From PALSA-612 sp963776735 (lineage in GTDB: Bacteria; Actinomycetota; Thermoleophilia; Gaiellales; Gaiellaceae): a stretch of DNA of 64,000 bases. The position numbers and the translations under genes are program-made. Location of the stretch: NCBI GenBank assembly GCA_963776735.1, contig CAVZNV010000006.1, forward strand, positions 1 to 64,000, read 5' to 3'. The notes under the pieces were generated by a model. That model did not search any database. It was not told where the DNA came from and saw nothing but the letters and a program-made list of their open reading frames with translations. Shown one piece after another: positions 27,651-36,316 of this stretch (position 1 is the stretch's first letter; each line of letters opens with the position of its first letter).

Positions 27651-28826
27651 TCGACTCGCTCGAGGAGCGTCTCGTAGCGCATGAGCTGCCCGTCTTCGAA
27701 GAACTCTGCCCAGTCGCCTTTCTCGTCGCCTGCCCGCACGACGAAGCGCGTCGGTGACGCCGGCCGGAAGTGGGCTGACTCCTCTCCGCCGAAGAGCGAC
27801 ACGTCGATACCGCCGTCACGAGGCTCCACGACAACCGTGGTTCCGAGCGGCTCGCGGAACGTCCCCGCGACGGCCGCCAGCTCCTCGTCCGTGACCACGA
27901 CCTCGGGAGGAAGGTGCAATGCCAGGCCCACCGAGCCCAGCAGCCGATTGATCAGGAAGTGCCCTCGATCCGAGTTCGTCAGGAGCACGAACGACGACCT
28001 CTGCTCGGGCGCGACGAGCAGTTGCGCGCGCACGCCCGGCACCGCCCCGCCGTGCTCGATCGTCGTCTGACCGCGGCCGCCGACGACGCCCAGCCCGAGG
28101 CCGTAGTCGCCGTCGGGGCCGACCGCGATCTGCGGCGTCTCCATCTCCTGCAGCGACTCCCGGCTCAGCGACCCATGCGTGCCCTGCAGGAGCCCGGCAA
28201 AGCGCCTCAGAATCCTCGACGCACGAGTACAGACCCCCGCCGGGCCGGCGAGCCCGCGGATAGGGAAGGTCGCTCGACACGGCCGGCTCGATCGGCGCGA
28301 AACCCGTCCGCTCCATGCCCAGCGGCTCGAGGACGAGCTCGCGCAGCGCATCCTCGAACGGCTTTCCGGTCGCCCGCTCGATCAGGGCGCCCGTCAGCCA
28401 GTACCCGGGATTCGAGTACGAGAAGTAGCGGCCCGGGCCAACCGGTGCGGCGACCGCCTCGTCGCCGGCCATCTGGTGCAGCGCGTCGGCGCCCTCGCCG
28501 TAGGTGGACAGTGGTTTCGACCAGTCGCGCGCGAGCCCGGCCTGGTGCGAGAGCAGGTGCCGGAGCGCGATGCCTTCCCACGGCAGCCGGAGCCCGGTCA
28601 GCGGCCGATCGAGCGAGAGCCTCCCGTCCTCGACGAGTCGCATCGCCGCGGCGGCGACGATCGGCTTCGTGATCGACGCGACGCGGAAGGTCGTCTCGAT
28701 CGGAACGCCCCACGAGCCCTGGTGGGCTTCTCCGCCGGCGTCGACGGCGATCGCGAGCGCGGTCACGCCGAAGCGCTCGAGCTCGTCCTCCTCGACGGCA
28801 GCGAGGATGTCCTGCGGCGGCGCCAT
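27647..28826 (-). CDS. Class C beta-lactamase-like serine hydrolase (frame broken by one extra base)
   Basis: A penicillin-binding-protein-like esterase/peptidase. The first part shows FRVASITKPIVAAAAMRL (SxxK, here SITK), LLSHQAGLARD and YSYSNPGYWLTGALIE (YSN). The second part, in another frame, shows LRRFAGLLQGTHG and IEHGGAVPGVRAQ (HGG in place of KTG). The break is AGAATCC on the + strand at 28210-28216, or GGATTCT in the coding sense. Removing one base gives CVEDLRRF and a 392-aa protein. It lacks a signal peptide. It is cotranscribed with the GGT-like gene, suggesting joint action on a peptide or amide. Confidence 0.83.
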
Positions 28827-28835
28827 TGCGAGCCG

Positions 28836-28841
28836 TACCCT
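28836..28841 (+). promoter_or_regulatory. -10-like box before the purine nucleoside phosphorylase gene
   Basis: TACCCT ends 8 nt before GTG 28850, consistent with a leaderless transcript. No ribosome-binding site is visible. Confidence 0.4.
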
Positions 28842-28849
28842 AGTCGGCT

Positions 28850-29644
28850 GTGGGGGACTTTCTCGCAGCGGCACGAGAAGCAGCGGACGCGCTCCGAAGC
28901 GGATCGGGCGTCGACGCGTTCGACGTCGCCGTCGTGCTCGGCTCGGGCTGGAAGTCGGCCGCGGGACAGCTCGGAGACACGGTGCTCGACGTCGCGACGA
29001 CCGACCTGCCCGGCTTCGCACGCGCGGCTGTTCCGGGCCACGAAGGACGCGTCCGCGCCGTCCGCGGCGGTGACCGGTGCCTGCTCGTGTTCAGCGGCCG
29101 GACGCACCTCTACGAAGGTCACGGGGTCGACGCGGTCGCGCACGGCGTTCGCACCGCCGTCGCCGCCGGCTGCAAGACCGTCGTGCTCACGAACGCGTGC
29201 GGCGGCATCGAGCCGAGCCTCGGCGTGGGGGAGCCGGTGCTGATCTACGACCACATCTCGCTGACGGGCGTCTCGCCGCTCTCCGGCCCGCAGTTCGTCG
29301 ACCTCAGCGACCTCTACTCGGCCCGTCTCCGCGAGCTCGCGCACCAGGTCGACTCGAGCCTGCGCGAAGGCGTCTACGCGCACTGGCCGGGACCGGCGTT
29401 CGAGACGCCGGCCGAGATCCGCATGCTGCGCACCCTCGGCGCCGATCTCGTGGGCATGTCGACCGTGCCGGAGGCGATCGCAGCACACGCGCTCGGTGCC
29501 GAGGTGCTCGCGATCGCGCTCGTCACGAACCCCGCCGCCGGGCTCGGCGCGGAGAAGCTCTCGCACCTCGACGTGACCGCGACCGGCGAGGCGTCGTCCG
29601 AGCGCTGCGCCGCGCTGTTGAGCGGAATTTCGGCCCGACTCTGA
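28850..29644 (+). CDS. punA: Purine nucleoside phosphorylase
   Basis: It splits purine nucleosides with phosphate into base and ribose-1-phosphate. The 264-aa protein is of the trimeric PNP type: VVLGSGWKSAAGQL near the N terminus, PGHEGRVRAV, FSGRTHLYEGHG (phosphate site), and LTNACGGIEPSLGVG. The purine-site residues lie in YAHWPGPAFETPAEIRML and LVGMSTVPEAIAA, and VTNPAAGL holds the base-recognition Asn. It is divergent from the serine hydrolase gene and upstream of rpsO. Confidence 0.95.
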   Translation: MGDFLAAAREAADALRSGSGVDAFDVAVVLGSGWKSAAGQLGDTVLDVATTDLPGFARAAVPGHEGRVRAVRGGDRCLLVFSGRTHLYEGHGVDAVAHGVRTAVAAGCKTVVLTNACGGIEPSLGVGEPVLIYDHISLTGVSPLSGPQFVDLSDLYSARLRELAHQVDSSLREGVYAHWPGPAFETPAEIRMLRTLGADLVGMSTVPEAIAAHALGAEVLAIALVTNPAAGLGAEKLSHLDVTATGEASSERCAALLSGISARL

Positions 29645-29745
29645 CGTGCCGGCTGGTACCCTGTGACGCAGACCGCCGCCTCGGCCGCCCGCGTGGCTTC
29701 CTACGCGACGTGCTGGGACTGCGGAGACGTCTACACGGAGGTTGC

Positions 29746-30015
29746 ATGACTCTGACGAAGGAAGCGAAGCAGGAGATCTTCACGAAGCACGGGCATCACG
29801 GCACCGACACGGGCTCGACGGAGGTGCAGGTGGCCCTTCTCACCACCCGCATCACCGAGCTCACCGAGCACATGCGGACGCATCCGAAGGACCACCATTC
29901 GCGGCGCGGCCTTCTCAAGCTCGTCGGTCGTCGGCGCCGGCTCCTCGACTATCTCCAGCGGACGAACGTCGAGGGTTACCGCGCCCTGATCAAGGAGCTC
30001 GGCCTGCGCCGCTAG
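29746..30015 (+). CDS. rpsO: 30S ribosomal protein S15
   Basis: S15 binds the central domain of 16S rRNA early in 30S assembly. The 89-aa protein is complete, with HGTDTGSTEVQVALLTTRI, HHSRRGLLKLVGRRRRLLDYL and a C-terminal basic helix. It starts at ATG 29746 with GGAGG 7 nt upstream. A candidate -10 TACCCT lies at 29657-29662, which would give a leader of about 75 nt. It is followed by a long stem-loop and pnp, the conserved rpsO-pnp pair. Confidence 0.97.
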   Translation: MTLTKEAKQEIFTKHGHHGTDTGSTEVQVALLTTRITELTEHMRTHPKDHHSRRGLLKLVGRRRRLLDYLQRTNVEGYRALIKELGLRR

Positions 30016-30036
30016 GCACGAGCGAACAGAAGACTC

Positions 30037-30127
30037 GGAGAGTGGAAGTTTGAGCGAGCTCCGGGCCCTGCTAGCAGCGCGATCGAGCGCAAGCCGGCAT
30101 CGGGACTGACTCAAACCTCCACTCTCC
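30037..30127 (+). promoter_or_regulatory. Long stem-loop between rpsO and pnp
   Basis: GGAGAGTGGAAGTTTGAG (30037-30054) pairs with CTCAAACCTCCACTCTCC (30110-30127): 18 bp with one A-C mismatch. The 55-nt loop can fold further (CTGCTAGCAG; GCGC-GATCGA-GCGC). The pnp ribosome-binding site lies just beyond the stem. In E. coli and Streptomyces an rpsO-pnp intergenic stem is cut by RNase III and, in E. coli, used by PNPase to repress its own synthesis. The same role here is inferred. Confidence 0.75.
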
Positions 30128-30151
30128 TACACGAAAGAAGTGGAGGACAAC

Positions 30152-32629
30152 ATGAGTATTGCCACCGAGCAGCCAGTATCGGTCTCGGTGACCGTCGGGG
30201 ACGAGGAGATCGTCTTCGAGACTGGCAAGCTGGCCAAGCAGGCCGACGGTGCCGTCCTCGTCCGTTCGGGCGAGACGATGGTGCTGGCGACGGCCCAGGG
30301 GCGGATGGAGGCGCGCGAAGGCGCGGACTTCTTCCCGCTCACCGTGGACGTCGAGGAGCGCATGTACGCCGCCGGGAAGATCCCGGGCGGCTTCTTCAAA
30401 CGCGAGGGCAGGCCGACCGAGCGGGCGATCCTGACCGCGCGGATGATCGACCGCCCGATCCGGCCGCTCTGGCCGAAGGGGTTCCGCAACGAGGTGCAGG
30501 TGATCTGCACGACGCTGTCCGCCGACCTCATCACGCCGCACGACATCCTGTGCATCAACGGCGCCTCCGCGGCGCTGATGATCTCGCCGCTCCCGTTCCT
30601 CGGGCCGGTGGGAGGTGTCCGCATCGGGATGATCGACGGAGAGCTCGTCATCAACCCGACGCTCCAGGCGACCGAGGAGTCGTCGACGCTCGACCTGATC
30701 GTCGTCGGCACGAAGGACGGCCTGACGATGGTCGAGGCCGGCGCGCAGGAGGTGCCCGAGGAGACGCTGCTGATGGCGTTCGAGATCGCGCACCGCGAGA
30801 TCGTGAAGCTGTGCGAGGCGCAGGAGGAGCTGCGTGAGAAGGCGGGTAAGCCCAAGTGGCTCGACCCCGCCGTCACCGCGAACCTCAAGTCCAGCTACGG
30901 CCAGACGCTGCAGCAGGAGATCGCGATGCACGGTCTCCGCGAGGCAGGCGCCGTCGTCGACTCGATCGAGGAGGAGCTCTGCCCCGAGCTGACGATGGAG
31001 TCGACGGAGGAGGACATCCTCAAGCGTGCCCAGACCCGCTCCAGCCTCACCGCCCTGCTCGAGTCGGCCCGCATGGAGGCCGTCGAGGGCCCTGTCCGCG
31101 AGCAGTTCCTCTCGGAACTGCAGGCGCTGACCGAGGCAGAGCAGGACTCGAAGGAGCTGAAGTCGGCGAAGCGCGGGCTGCTCTTCGACCGCATCGTCGA
31201 CAACGCGCACCTGCCGTTCCCGGTCGGTCCGGCCGGCGTGGAAGGGGAGGTACCCGCGAAGGACGCGATGACGAAGCAGTTCCTGAAGCGGGCCGCCGAC
31301 GCGATCTACAAGGACCTCGTCCGGAAGAAGATCGCCGTCGACAAGCGCCGCCCGGACGGCCGCGGCAGCGAGGACATCCGCCCGATCACGTGTGAGGTCG
31401 GCGTCTCGCCGCGCACGCACGGTTCGGCGCTGTTCACGCGCGGGCAGACGCAGATCATGTCGCTGCTCACCCTCGGCACCGCCAAGGAAGGGCAGCGGAT
31501 CGACGACCTCTCGCTCGAGTCGGATCGCCGGTACATGCACCACTACAACTTCCCGCCCTACTCGGTCGGAGAGACCGGGTTCATGCGCGGGCCGAAGCGG
31601 CGTGACATCGGCCACGGTGCGCTCGCGCAGCGGGCGCTCGAGGCGGTCATCCCGTCGGCCGAGGAGTTCCCGTACACGATCCGCATCGTCTCGGAGACGC
31701 TCGAGTCGAACGGCTCGTCGTCGATGGGCTCGGTCTGCGGCTCGACGCTCGCACTGATGGACGCCGGCGTGCCGATCAAGCGGCCGGTCGGCGGCATCGC
31801 GATGGGCCTCGTGAAGGAGGGCGACGACTACGTCATCCTCACCGACATTCAGGGTGCGGAAGACCATCTCGGCGACATGGACTTCAAGGTCGCCGGCTCA
31901 CGGGACGGCATCACCGCCCTGCAGATGGACATCAAGATCACCGGCGTCACGCAGGAGATCATGCGGACGGCGCTCGAGCAGGCGAAGCGGGCGCGCGAGT
32001 TCATCCTCGACAAGATGGCCGAGGCGATGCCGGAGTCGCGGGCGACGCTGCGCGACCACGCGCCGCGGATCTCGACGATCAAGATCAACCCGGACTTCAT
32101 CGGGATGGTCATCGGCAAGGGCGGCGAGACGATCCGCGCGCTCGAGTCCGACCACGACGTCCAGATCGACATCGAGGAGGACGGCACGATCCTCGTGTAC
32201 GCGACCGAGGGCACGAAGGCCGAGGCGGCCATCGCCGCCATCGACGCCCTGACGAAGGAGCCCGAGGTGGGCGACACCTATACGGGCAAGGTCGTCAAGA
32301 CGACGAACTTCGGCGCCTTCGTCGAGCTGAAGAAGGGCACCGACGGGATGCTGCACGTCTCGAACGTCGGCCCCGGACGCGTCGGTCACATCGAGGACGT
32401 GATCAGCCGCGGCGACGTGCTCGACGTGATCGTGCAGGAGGTCGACAAGGAGCGGGGCCGGATCGGCCTCAAGCTCGTCGCGAAGCACGAGAACGGGTCG
32501 CTCGTCCAGCCCGAGGAGCTGATCGAGCGGGCAAAGAACGCGCCTCCGCGCGAGGAGCGCCCGCGCGAGGATCGTGACCGCGGCCGTGGCGGCCGCGGCG
32601 GACGCGACCGCGGGCCTCGTCGCGACTAG
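30152..32629 (+). CDS. pnp: Polyribonucleotide nucleotidyltransferase (PNPase)
   Basis: PNPase degrades RNA phosphorolytically from the 3' end. The 825-aa protein has two RNase PH domains: the first with FEVGKLAKQADGAVLVRSG-like start and ERAILTARMIDRPIRPLWP, and the second with SALFTRGQTQIMSLLTLG and SNGSSSMGSVCGSTLALMD (phosphate site). An all-alpha linker joins them. Next are a KH domain (FIGMVIGKGGETIRALE) and an S1 domain (GKVVKTTNFGAFVELKKG). The Arg/Gly/Glu-rich tail (RPREDRDRGRGGRGG) is typical of actinobacterial PNPases. ATG 30152 follows GGAGG. Confidence 0.97.
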   Translation: MSIATEQPVSVSVTVGDEEIVFETGKLAKQADGAVLVRSGETMVLATAQGRMEAREGADFFPLTVDVEERMYAAGKIPGGFFKREGRPTERAILTARMIDRPIRPLWPKGFRNEVQVICTTLSADLITPHDILCINGASAALMISPLPFLGPVGGVRIGMIDGELVINPTLQATEESSTLDLIVVGTKDGLTMVEAGAQEVPEETLLMAFEIAHREIVKLCEAQEELREKAGKPKWLDPAVTANLKSSYGQTLQQEIAMHGLREAGAVVDSIEEELCPELTMESTEEDILKRAQTRSSLTALLESARMEAVEGPVREQFLSELQALTEAEQDSKELKSAKRGLLFDRIVDNAHLPFPVGPAGVEGEVPAKDAMTKQFLKRAADAIYKDLVRKKIAVDKRRPDGRGSEDIRPITCEVGVSPRTHGSALFTRGQTQIMSLLTLGTAKEGQRIDDLSLESDRRYMHHYNFPPYSVGETGFMRGPKRRDIGHGALAQRALEAVIPSAEEFPYTIRIVSETLESNGSSSMGSVCGSTLALMDAGVPIKRPVGGIAMGLVKEGDDYVILTDIQGAEDHLGDMDFKVAGSRDGITALQMDIKITGVTQEIMRTALEQAKRAREFILDKMAEAMPESRATLRDHAPRISTIKINPDFIGMVIGKGGETIRALESDHDVQIDIEEDGTILVYATEGTKAEAAIAAIDALTKEPEVGDTYTGKVVKTTNFGAFVELKKGTDGMLHVSNVGPGRVGHIEDVISRGDVLDVIVQEVDKERGRIGLKLVAKHENGSLVQPEELIERAKNAPPREERPREDRDRGRGGRGGRDRGPRRD

Positions 32630-32641
32630 GTAGCGGGATGC

Positions 32642-32667
32642 GGACGGGGCGCCACGGCGCCCCGTCC
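32642..32667. terminator. Perfect 12-bp hairpin between convergent genes
   Basis: GGACGGGGCGCC (32642-32653) and GGCGCCCCGTCC (32656-32667) are fully complementary. It lies 12 nt after the pnp stop and overlaps the end of the convergent gene, so it can act on both strands. There is no U-tract. Confidence 0.55.
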
Positions 32668-33314
32668 TAGCTCTCGGCTCTCGCGAGCTGCGGATACTCG
32701 TTCAGGAACCGCCACGCGCAGAGCAGCGGCGGACAGGTGATCAGCGCCCTGGCCCGTCCGTTGGCCTTCGACACGCCGACGATGGGGAACCACGTGTTCT
32801 CCTGCGTGATCACCCGGTCGGCCACCTCGATGGACGCGGATGCGTCGTAGCCACGTGACTCCGAGCCGCCGGACTGGATCTGGCCGACGGAGGCGACCTG
32901 GAGCTTCGCGAGCAGCGTCGGGCCGATCATCCGGACGAACCCGGCGAGCCGGTGCGGGCAGTCGCCCCCGACGCCCACCGCCGACATAGCGACGCGTACG
33001 GTCGTCATGCCCATCCCCGGGTCGAGCATGCCGCAGGCGGCCGAGAAGTCGCGGGCCGCCACAGCACGGTCGAAGCTCGAGATCGCCCGGGCGACGTCCG
33101 AGCGGATCGCCGCCGGCGCGGTCTCGGAGATCCCGAGCGTCTGCACGTTCGTTCCGCCGCCGACTCGGCCCGCGACAGTCGCAAGCGCCAGGACAACCGC
33201 GAGGCCGGCCGTCTTCGCAAGTGCGGCCTGCCGGCGGCGCTGATGCTCGCGCGCGTCCTGGATCAGGGCCGGGAGGATCCCCGCGCCTGCAGGGCCGAGA
33301 ACGCGCCGAATCAT
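32667..33314 (-). CDS. Membrane-anchored protein of unknown function
   Basis: I do not recognise this 215-aa protein. It has a basic cytoplasmic N terminus (QDAREHQRRRQAALAK), one membrane segment (TAGLAVVLALATVAGRVGG), and an outside domain of about 150 residues with three or four Cys (AACGMLDPGMGM, GGDCPHRLAGF, ITCPPLLCAW). The domain has the look of an NTF2-like or lipoprotein-like fold (ISSFDRAVAARDFSAACGML), common in actinobacterial secreted proteins with a paired substrate. Its ATG is only 9 nt from that of the divergent permease gene, so the promoters must overlap coding sequence. Confidence 0.7.
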   Translation of the reverse strand: MIRRVLGPAGAGILPALIQDAREHQRRRQAALAKTAGLAVVLALATVAGRVGGGTNVQTLGISETAPAAIRSDVARAISSFDRAVAARDFSAACGMLDPGMGMTTVRVAMSAVGVGGDCPHRLAGFVRMIGPTLLAKLQVASVGQIQSGGSESRGYDASASIEVADRVITQENTWFPIVGVSKANGRARALITCPPLLCAWRFLNEYPQLARAES

Positions 33315-33323
33315 GGTGCTACT

Positions 33324-34403
33324 ATGCCTAGCTTCATGCGCTGGGTCAAACGGCTGGCGGCGGGGCGTTCGACAGGCACGCATTCTGCCTCAGGACCCTG
33401 GCGCCTGACAATTCGCCGCCTCCGCCGCGACCGCTGGGCCGTTGGCGCCGCCGTTGTGCTCGCCTTCGTCGTCTTCTGCTCCTTCGCCGGCGGGGCGATC
33501 GCGCACCATTTCGTCCACCACAACGACCTCGACCAGTATCCGTACGCGGTCGACGAGAACTTCAAGCCGGTCGGCCCGTGGACCAGGGTTCCCGACACGT
33601 TCCAGGTTCGGGTCAACGAGTACGAGCAGATGCTGCCGCCGCCGAAGGGGACGAAGACAACGCTGTTCGCGCTCGGGGCCGACGGGACGCTCGGCCGCGA
33701 CGAGCTGCTGCGGCTCCTCGACGGCGGCAAGACCTCGCTCGAGATCGGCATCTTCGGCATGCTCGTCGCCCTGTTCGTGGGCGTGCCGCTCGGCGTCGTG
33801 TCCGGCTACTTCGGCGGCTTCACGGACACGATCGTCTCGCGGGTCACCGAGACGATCATGGCCTTTCCGCTGATCCTCTTCCTTGTCTTCGCGAGCGTCC
33901 GTCTCGCCGACACGCTGGAGCCGATCGGGTGGGGCTCGATCGTCCCGCAGGGCGTCTTCCTCGTCGGCCTGCTGATCGGCCTCTTCACCTGGTTCTATCC
34001 GGCCAGGCTCGTGCGGGCGGAGATGCTGACGCTGCGCAACGCCGAGTACGTCGACGCGGCCCGCATGGTCGGCGCGTCGGAGTGGCGCATCGTGCGCAGG
34101 CACCTCGTGCCGCACGCCGTCCCGCCCCTGATCGTCTGGGGGGCGATCGCGATCGCCGTCAACATCCTGCTCGAGGTCGGCCTCAGCTTCGTCGGCGTCG
34201 GCGTGCAGGCCCAGACGCCGACGTGGGGCTCGATGCTCTCGAACGTCTGGGGGACGATCTTCGCGCCCGGCCGGTACGACTCGAAGACGTACAGCTCGTG
34301 GCAGACGATCCTGCCGACGCTCGCGATCTTCCTCACGGTCGCCGCGCTCAACCAGCTCTCCGAAGGCTTCCGCCGGGCACTCGAACCCTGGTCGAACCGG
34401 TGA
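33324..34403 (+). CDS. Peptide ABC transporter permease (DppC type), orphan cluster
   Basis: A 359-aa OppC/DppC permease. The N-terminal helix is AVGAAVVLAFVVFCSFAGG, followed by a long periplasmic insert with LDQYPYAVDENFKPVGPW. The family motif here is LFALGADGTLGRDELLRLLDGGK in outline, the counterpart of the usual GTDxxGRD segment. The EAA loop is EYVDAARMVGASEWRIVRRH. It starts at ATG 33324 and overlaps the next permease gene. No binding protein or ATPase gene adjoins, so it must borrow these from elsewhere. Confidence 0.9.
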   Translation: MPSFMRWVKRLAAGRSTGTHSASGPWRLTIRRLRRDRWAVGAAVVLAFVVFCSFAGGAIAHHFVHHNDLDQYPYAVDENFKPVGPWTRVPDTFQVRVNEYEQMLPPPKGTKTTLFALGADGTLGRDELLRLLDGGKTSLEIGIFGMLVALFVGVPLGVVSGYFGGFTDTIVSRVTETIMAFPLILFLVFASVRLADTLEPIGWGSIVPQGVFLVGLLIGLFTWFYPARLVRAEMLTLRNAEYVDAARMVGASEWRIVRRHLVPHAVPPLIVWGAIAIAVNILLEVGLSFVGVGVQAQTPTWGSMLSNVWGTIFAPGRYDSKTYSSWQTILPTLAIFLTVAALNQLSEGFRRALEPWSNR

Positions 34404-35455
34404 GGCTCCTTACGTTCTTCGTGCGCCGGCTCGCGGGGGCGGTCTTCACCGTCGTCCTGATGATCACGCTCACGTTCGTCCTCTTCTGGGCGATCCCGAG
34501 CGACCCGACGAACTTCATCTATCCCGCGGCCAAGTTCCTGACCCCGTACGAGATCCACCACGCAAACCACCTGCTCGGGCTGGACAGGTCGAAGCTCGAC
34601 CAGTACTGGGGCTACCTCACGCATTTGCTCCGCTTCGACTTCGGCACGCAATGGGAGGGAGCGCAGGTGACCGGCAAGCAGACGCTCGTGCGGCTGCCGA
34701 TCGGCCCCCAGCTCAGGTCGGCGGTTCCCCAGACCCTGTCGATCATCCTCGGCGGGGCGCTGCTCGTCGTTCTGCTCGCCGTGCCGCTCGGCGCCATCTC
34801 CGGCCGGCGCATCGGCTCCCTGAGGGACCGGACGATCGGGCTGATCGCCCTGGTCGGGATCTGCACGCACCCGATGGTGCTGGGACTGATGCTCGGGACG
34901 GCGTTCGGGCAGCAGCTCCGCTGGTTCCCCGCGGGCGGCTACTGCCCGCTCGTTCCGAGCTCCGGCGACTACTGCGGCGGTCCCGTCGACTGGGCGAGCC
35001 ACCTGCTCTTGCCGTGGATCACGTTCGCACTGCTCTTCCTGGCGCTGTACACGCGCATGATCCGCGTGACCGTGTCCGAGACGCTGAACGCCGACTACGT
35101 GCGCACGGCGCGCGCGAAGGGCGTGGGGGAGACGCGGCTGATGGCGCGGCACGTGCTCCCGAACGCCGGTCTGCGCATCCTGACGATGGTCGGGATGGAG
35201 ATCGGGACCGCGATCGGCGTCTGCATCTTCATCGAGTCCGCCTACGGCTTCCAGGGGTTCGGGAGACTCTCGGTGACCGCCCTGTTCGGGACAGTCGGAC
35301 TCGACCTGCCGCTGATCCTCGCCGTCGTCTTCGTGATCACCCTGATCGTCGTGATCGGGAACCTGTTCGTCGACATGCTGTACGCGGTGATCGACCCGCG
35401 CGTGGGCCAGACGCTTCGCGAGCAGGACGCGAAGAGCGTCGCCGGGATGATCTAG
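34400..35455 (+). CDS. Peptide ABC transporter permease (DppB type), orphan cluster
   Basis: A 351-aa OppB/DppB permease. It begins with the first helix VFTVVLMITLTFVLFWAIP, then a periplasmic loop, TLSIILGGALLVVLLAVPLG, and the EAA loop DYVRTARAKGVGETRLMARH. A short extracellular insert with two Cys (YCPLVPSSGDYCGGP) may hold a disulfide. GTG 34400 overlaps the DppC gene by 4 nt; the C-before-B order is reversed relative to the first peptide operon. It converges on a cytochrome c gene 3 nt beyond its stop. Confidence 0.92.
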   Translation: MRLLTFFVRRLAGAVFTVVLMITLTFVLFWAIPSDPTNFIYPAAKFLTPYEIHHANHLLGLDRSKLDQYWGYLTHLLRFDFGTQWEGAQVTGKQTLVRLPIGPQLRSAVPQTLSIILGGALLVVLLAVPLGAISGRRIGSLRDRTIGLIALVGICTHPMVLGLMLGTAFGQQLRWFPAGGYCPLVPSSGDYCGGPVDWASHLLLPWITFALLFLALYTRMIRVTVSETLNADYVRTARAKGVGETRLMARHVLPNAGLRILTMVGMEIGTAIGVCIFIESAYGFQGFGRLSVTALFGTVGLDLPLILAVVFVITLIVVIGNLFVDMLYAVIDPRVGQTLREQDAKSVAGMI

Positions 35456-35458
35456 CCG

Positions 35459-35803
35459 CTACGGCGCCTTCACGAGCGTGGCGACGTAGGCGAGCACGTC
35501 CTGCTCCTGGCCGCCCTTGACGAGACCGGCGGGCATGCCGCCGCCGCCCGCGTCGATCTGCTGCTTCACGCGCGCGACGGTCACGGCGAGGCCCTGGAGT
35601 CGCGGGCCGATGCCGCCCGAGCCGTTCTGGCCGTGACAGGACGCGCACGTCGTCGAAAAGACCGTCGCTCCGCGATAGGGATCGCCGAGCTTCACCGAGC
35701 CGCTCGACACCACCAGCTTGGCCGGATGCCACTTGGCGAGCGCGAACGTCGTGCCTGCAACACCGAGCAGGAGCACGAGCGGCACCACGACGAGCCTGGA
35801 CAC
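35459..35803 (-). CDS. Class I c-type cytochrome
   Basis: A 114-aa membrane-anchored or secreted cytochrome c. The N-terminal hydrophobic segment VVVPLVLLLGVAGTTFALA is an uncleaved anchor or signal. Heme attaches at CASCH, followed by GQNGSGGIGPRL. The distal Met ligand is probably in GGGGMPAGL. The domain is single and short. It is divergent from a membrane protein with conserved His residues, so the two may form an electron-transfer unit. GTG 35803 is the start. Confidence 0.88.
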   Translation of the reverse strand: MSRLVVVPLVLLLGVAGTTFALAKWHPAKLVVSSGSVKLGDPYRGATVFSTTCASCHGQNGSGGIGPRLQGLAVTVARVKQQIDAGGGGMPAGLVKGGQEQDVLAYVATLVKAP

Positions 35804-35820
35804 GTGCCGATCGTATCGAG

Positions 35821-35826
35821 TAGGGT
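35821..35826 (+). promoter_or_regulatory. -10-like box before the b-type-like membrane protein gene
   Basis: TAGGGT ends 12 nt before ATG 35839 in the short space between divergent genes. The leader would be very short. Confidence 0.3.
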
Positions 35827-35838
35827 CGCGCCGACCTA

Positions 35839-36315
35839 ATGCACGTCCTGGCGAGCGTCAACTCGACCTACTCGGACATCGTCACCTCGGTGTTCTCGAC
35901 GACGATTGCCGCCAAGGTCTGGCTCGCGTCGATCGCGTTCGGGCTCGCGATCGTGCAGGTGTCGACCGGGGCGAGGATCTTCGGGAAGCTCCAGCACGTG
36001 ATCCCGCTCTCGCCGGCGGTCGTCGCGCCGATCCACCGCTGGTCGGGCCGGCTCGCCGTGCTGTTCACGCTGCCGGTCGCGTTCCACTGCATCTTCATCC
36101 TCGGCTTCAGCACCTACAACACGCGCGTGTTCGTGCACTCGATCGTCGGCTCGTTCGTCTACGGCGTGCTGGCCGTGAAGCTGCTGATGGTGCACAGCCG
36201 CAAGTACCCGAGCTGGGCGCTTCCCGTCGCCGGCGGCACGATGTTTGCCGTGCTGACCCTGCTCTGGGCCACGTCGGCCGCCTGGTACTTCACCAACGTG
36301 AGAGTCGGTTTCTGA
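35839..36315 (+). CDS. Four-helix membrane protein, DUF6529/cytochrome b-like
   Basis: A 158-aa integral membrane protein with four helices: KVWLASIAFGLAIVQVSTG, WSGRLAVLFTLPVAFHCIF, SIVGSFVYGVLAVKLLM and GGTMFAVLTLLWATSAAWY. Conserved-looking His residues lie at helix ends (APIHRWSGR, AFHCIF, FVHSIVG, MVHSRKY), a pattern that suits a b-type heme or ferric-reductase-like core. The family name is tentative. It is divergent from the cytochrome c gene, and the pairing suggests quinone or iron-linked electron transfer; this is inference. Confidence 0.7.
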   Translation: MHVLASVNSTYSDIVTSVFSTTIAAKVWLASIAFGLAIVQVSTGARIFGKLQHVIPLSPAVVAPIHRWSGRLAVLFTLPVAFHCIFILGFSTYNTRVFVHSIVGSFVYGVLAVKLLMVHSRKYPSWALPVAGGTMFAVLTLLWATSAAWYFTNVRVGF

Positions 36316-36316
36316 G

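Noticed and set aside
29663..29749. 28-codon leader frame before rpsO ending in an overlap with its ATG
   Set aside because: The GTG lies directly against a candidate -10 box, so it would be upstream of the transcript start, and the peptide shows no conservation that I can judge. It is not supported as a gene.
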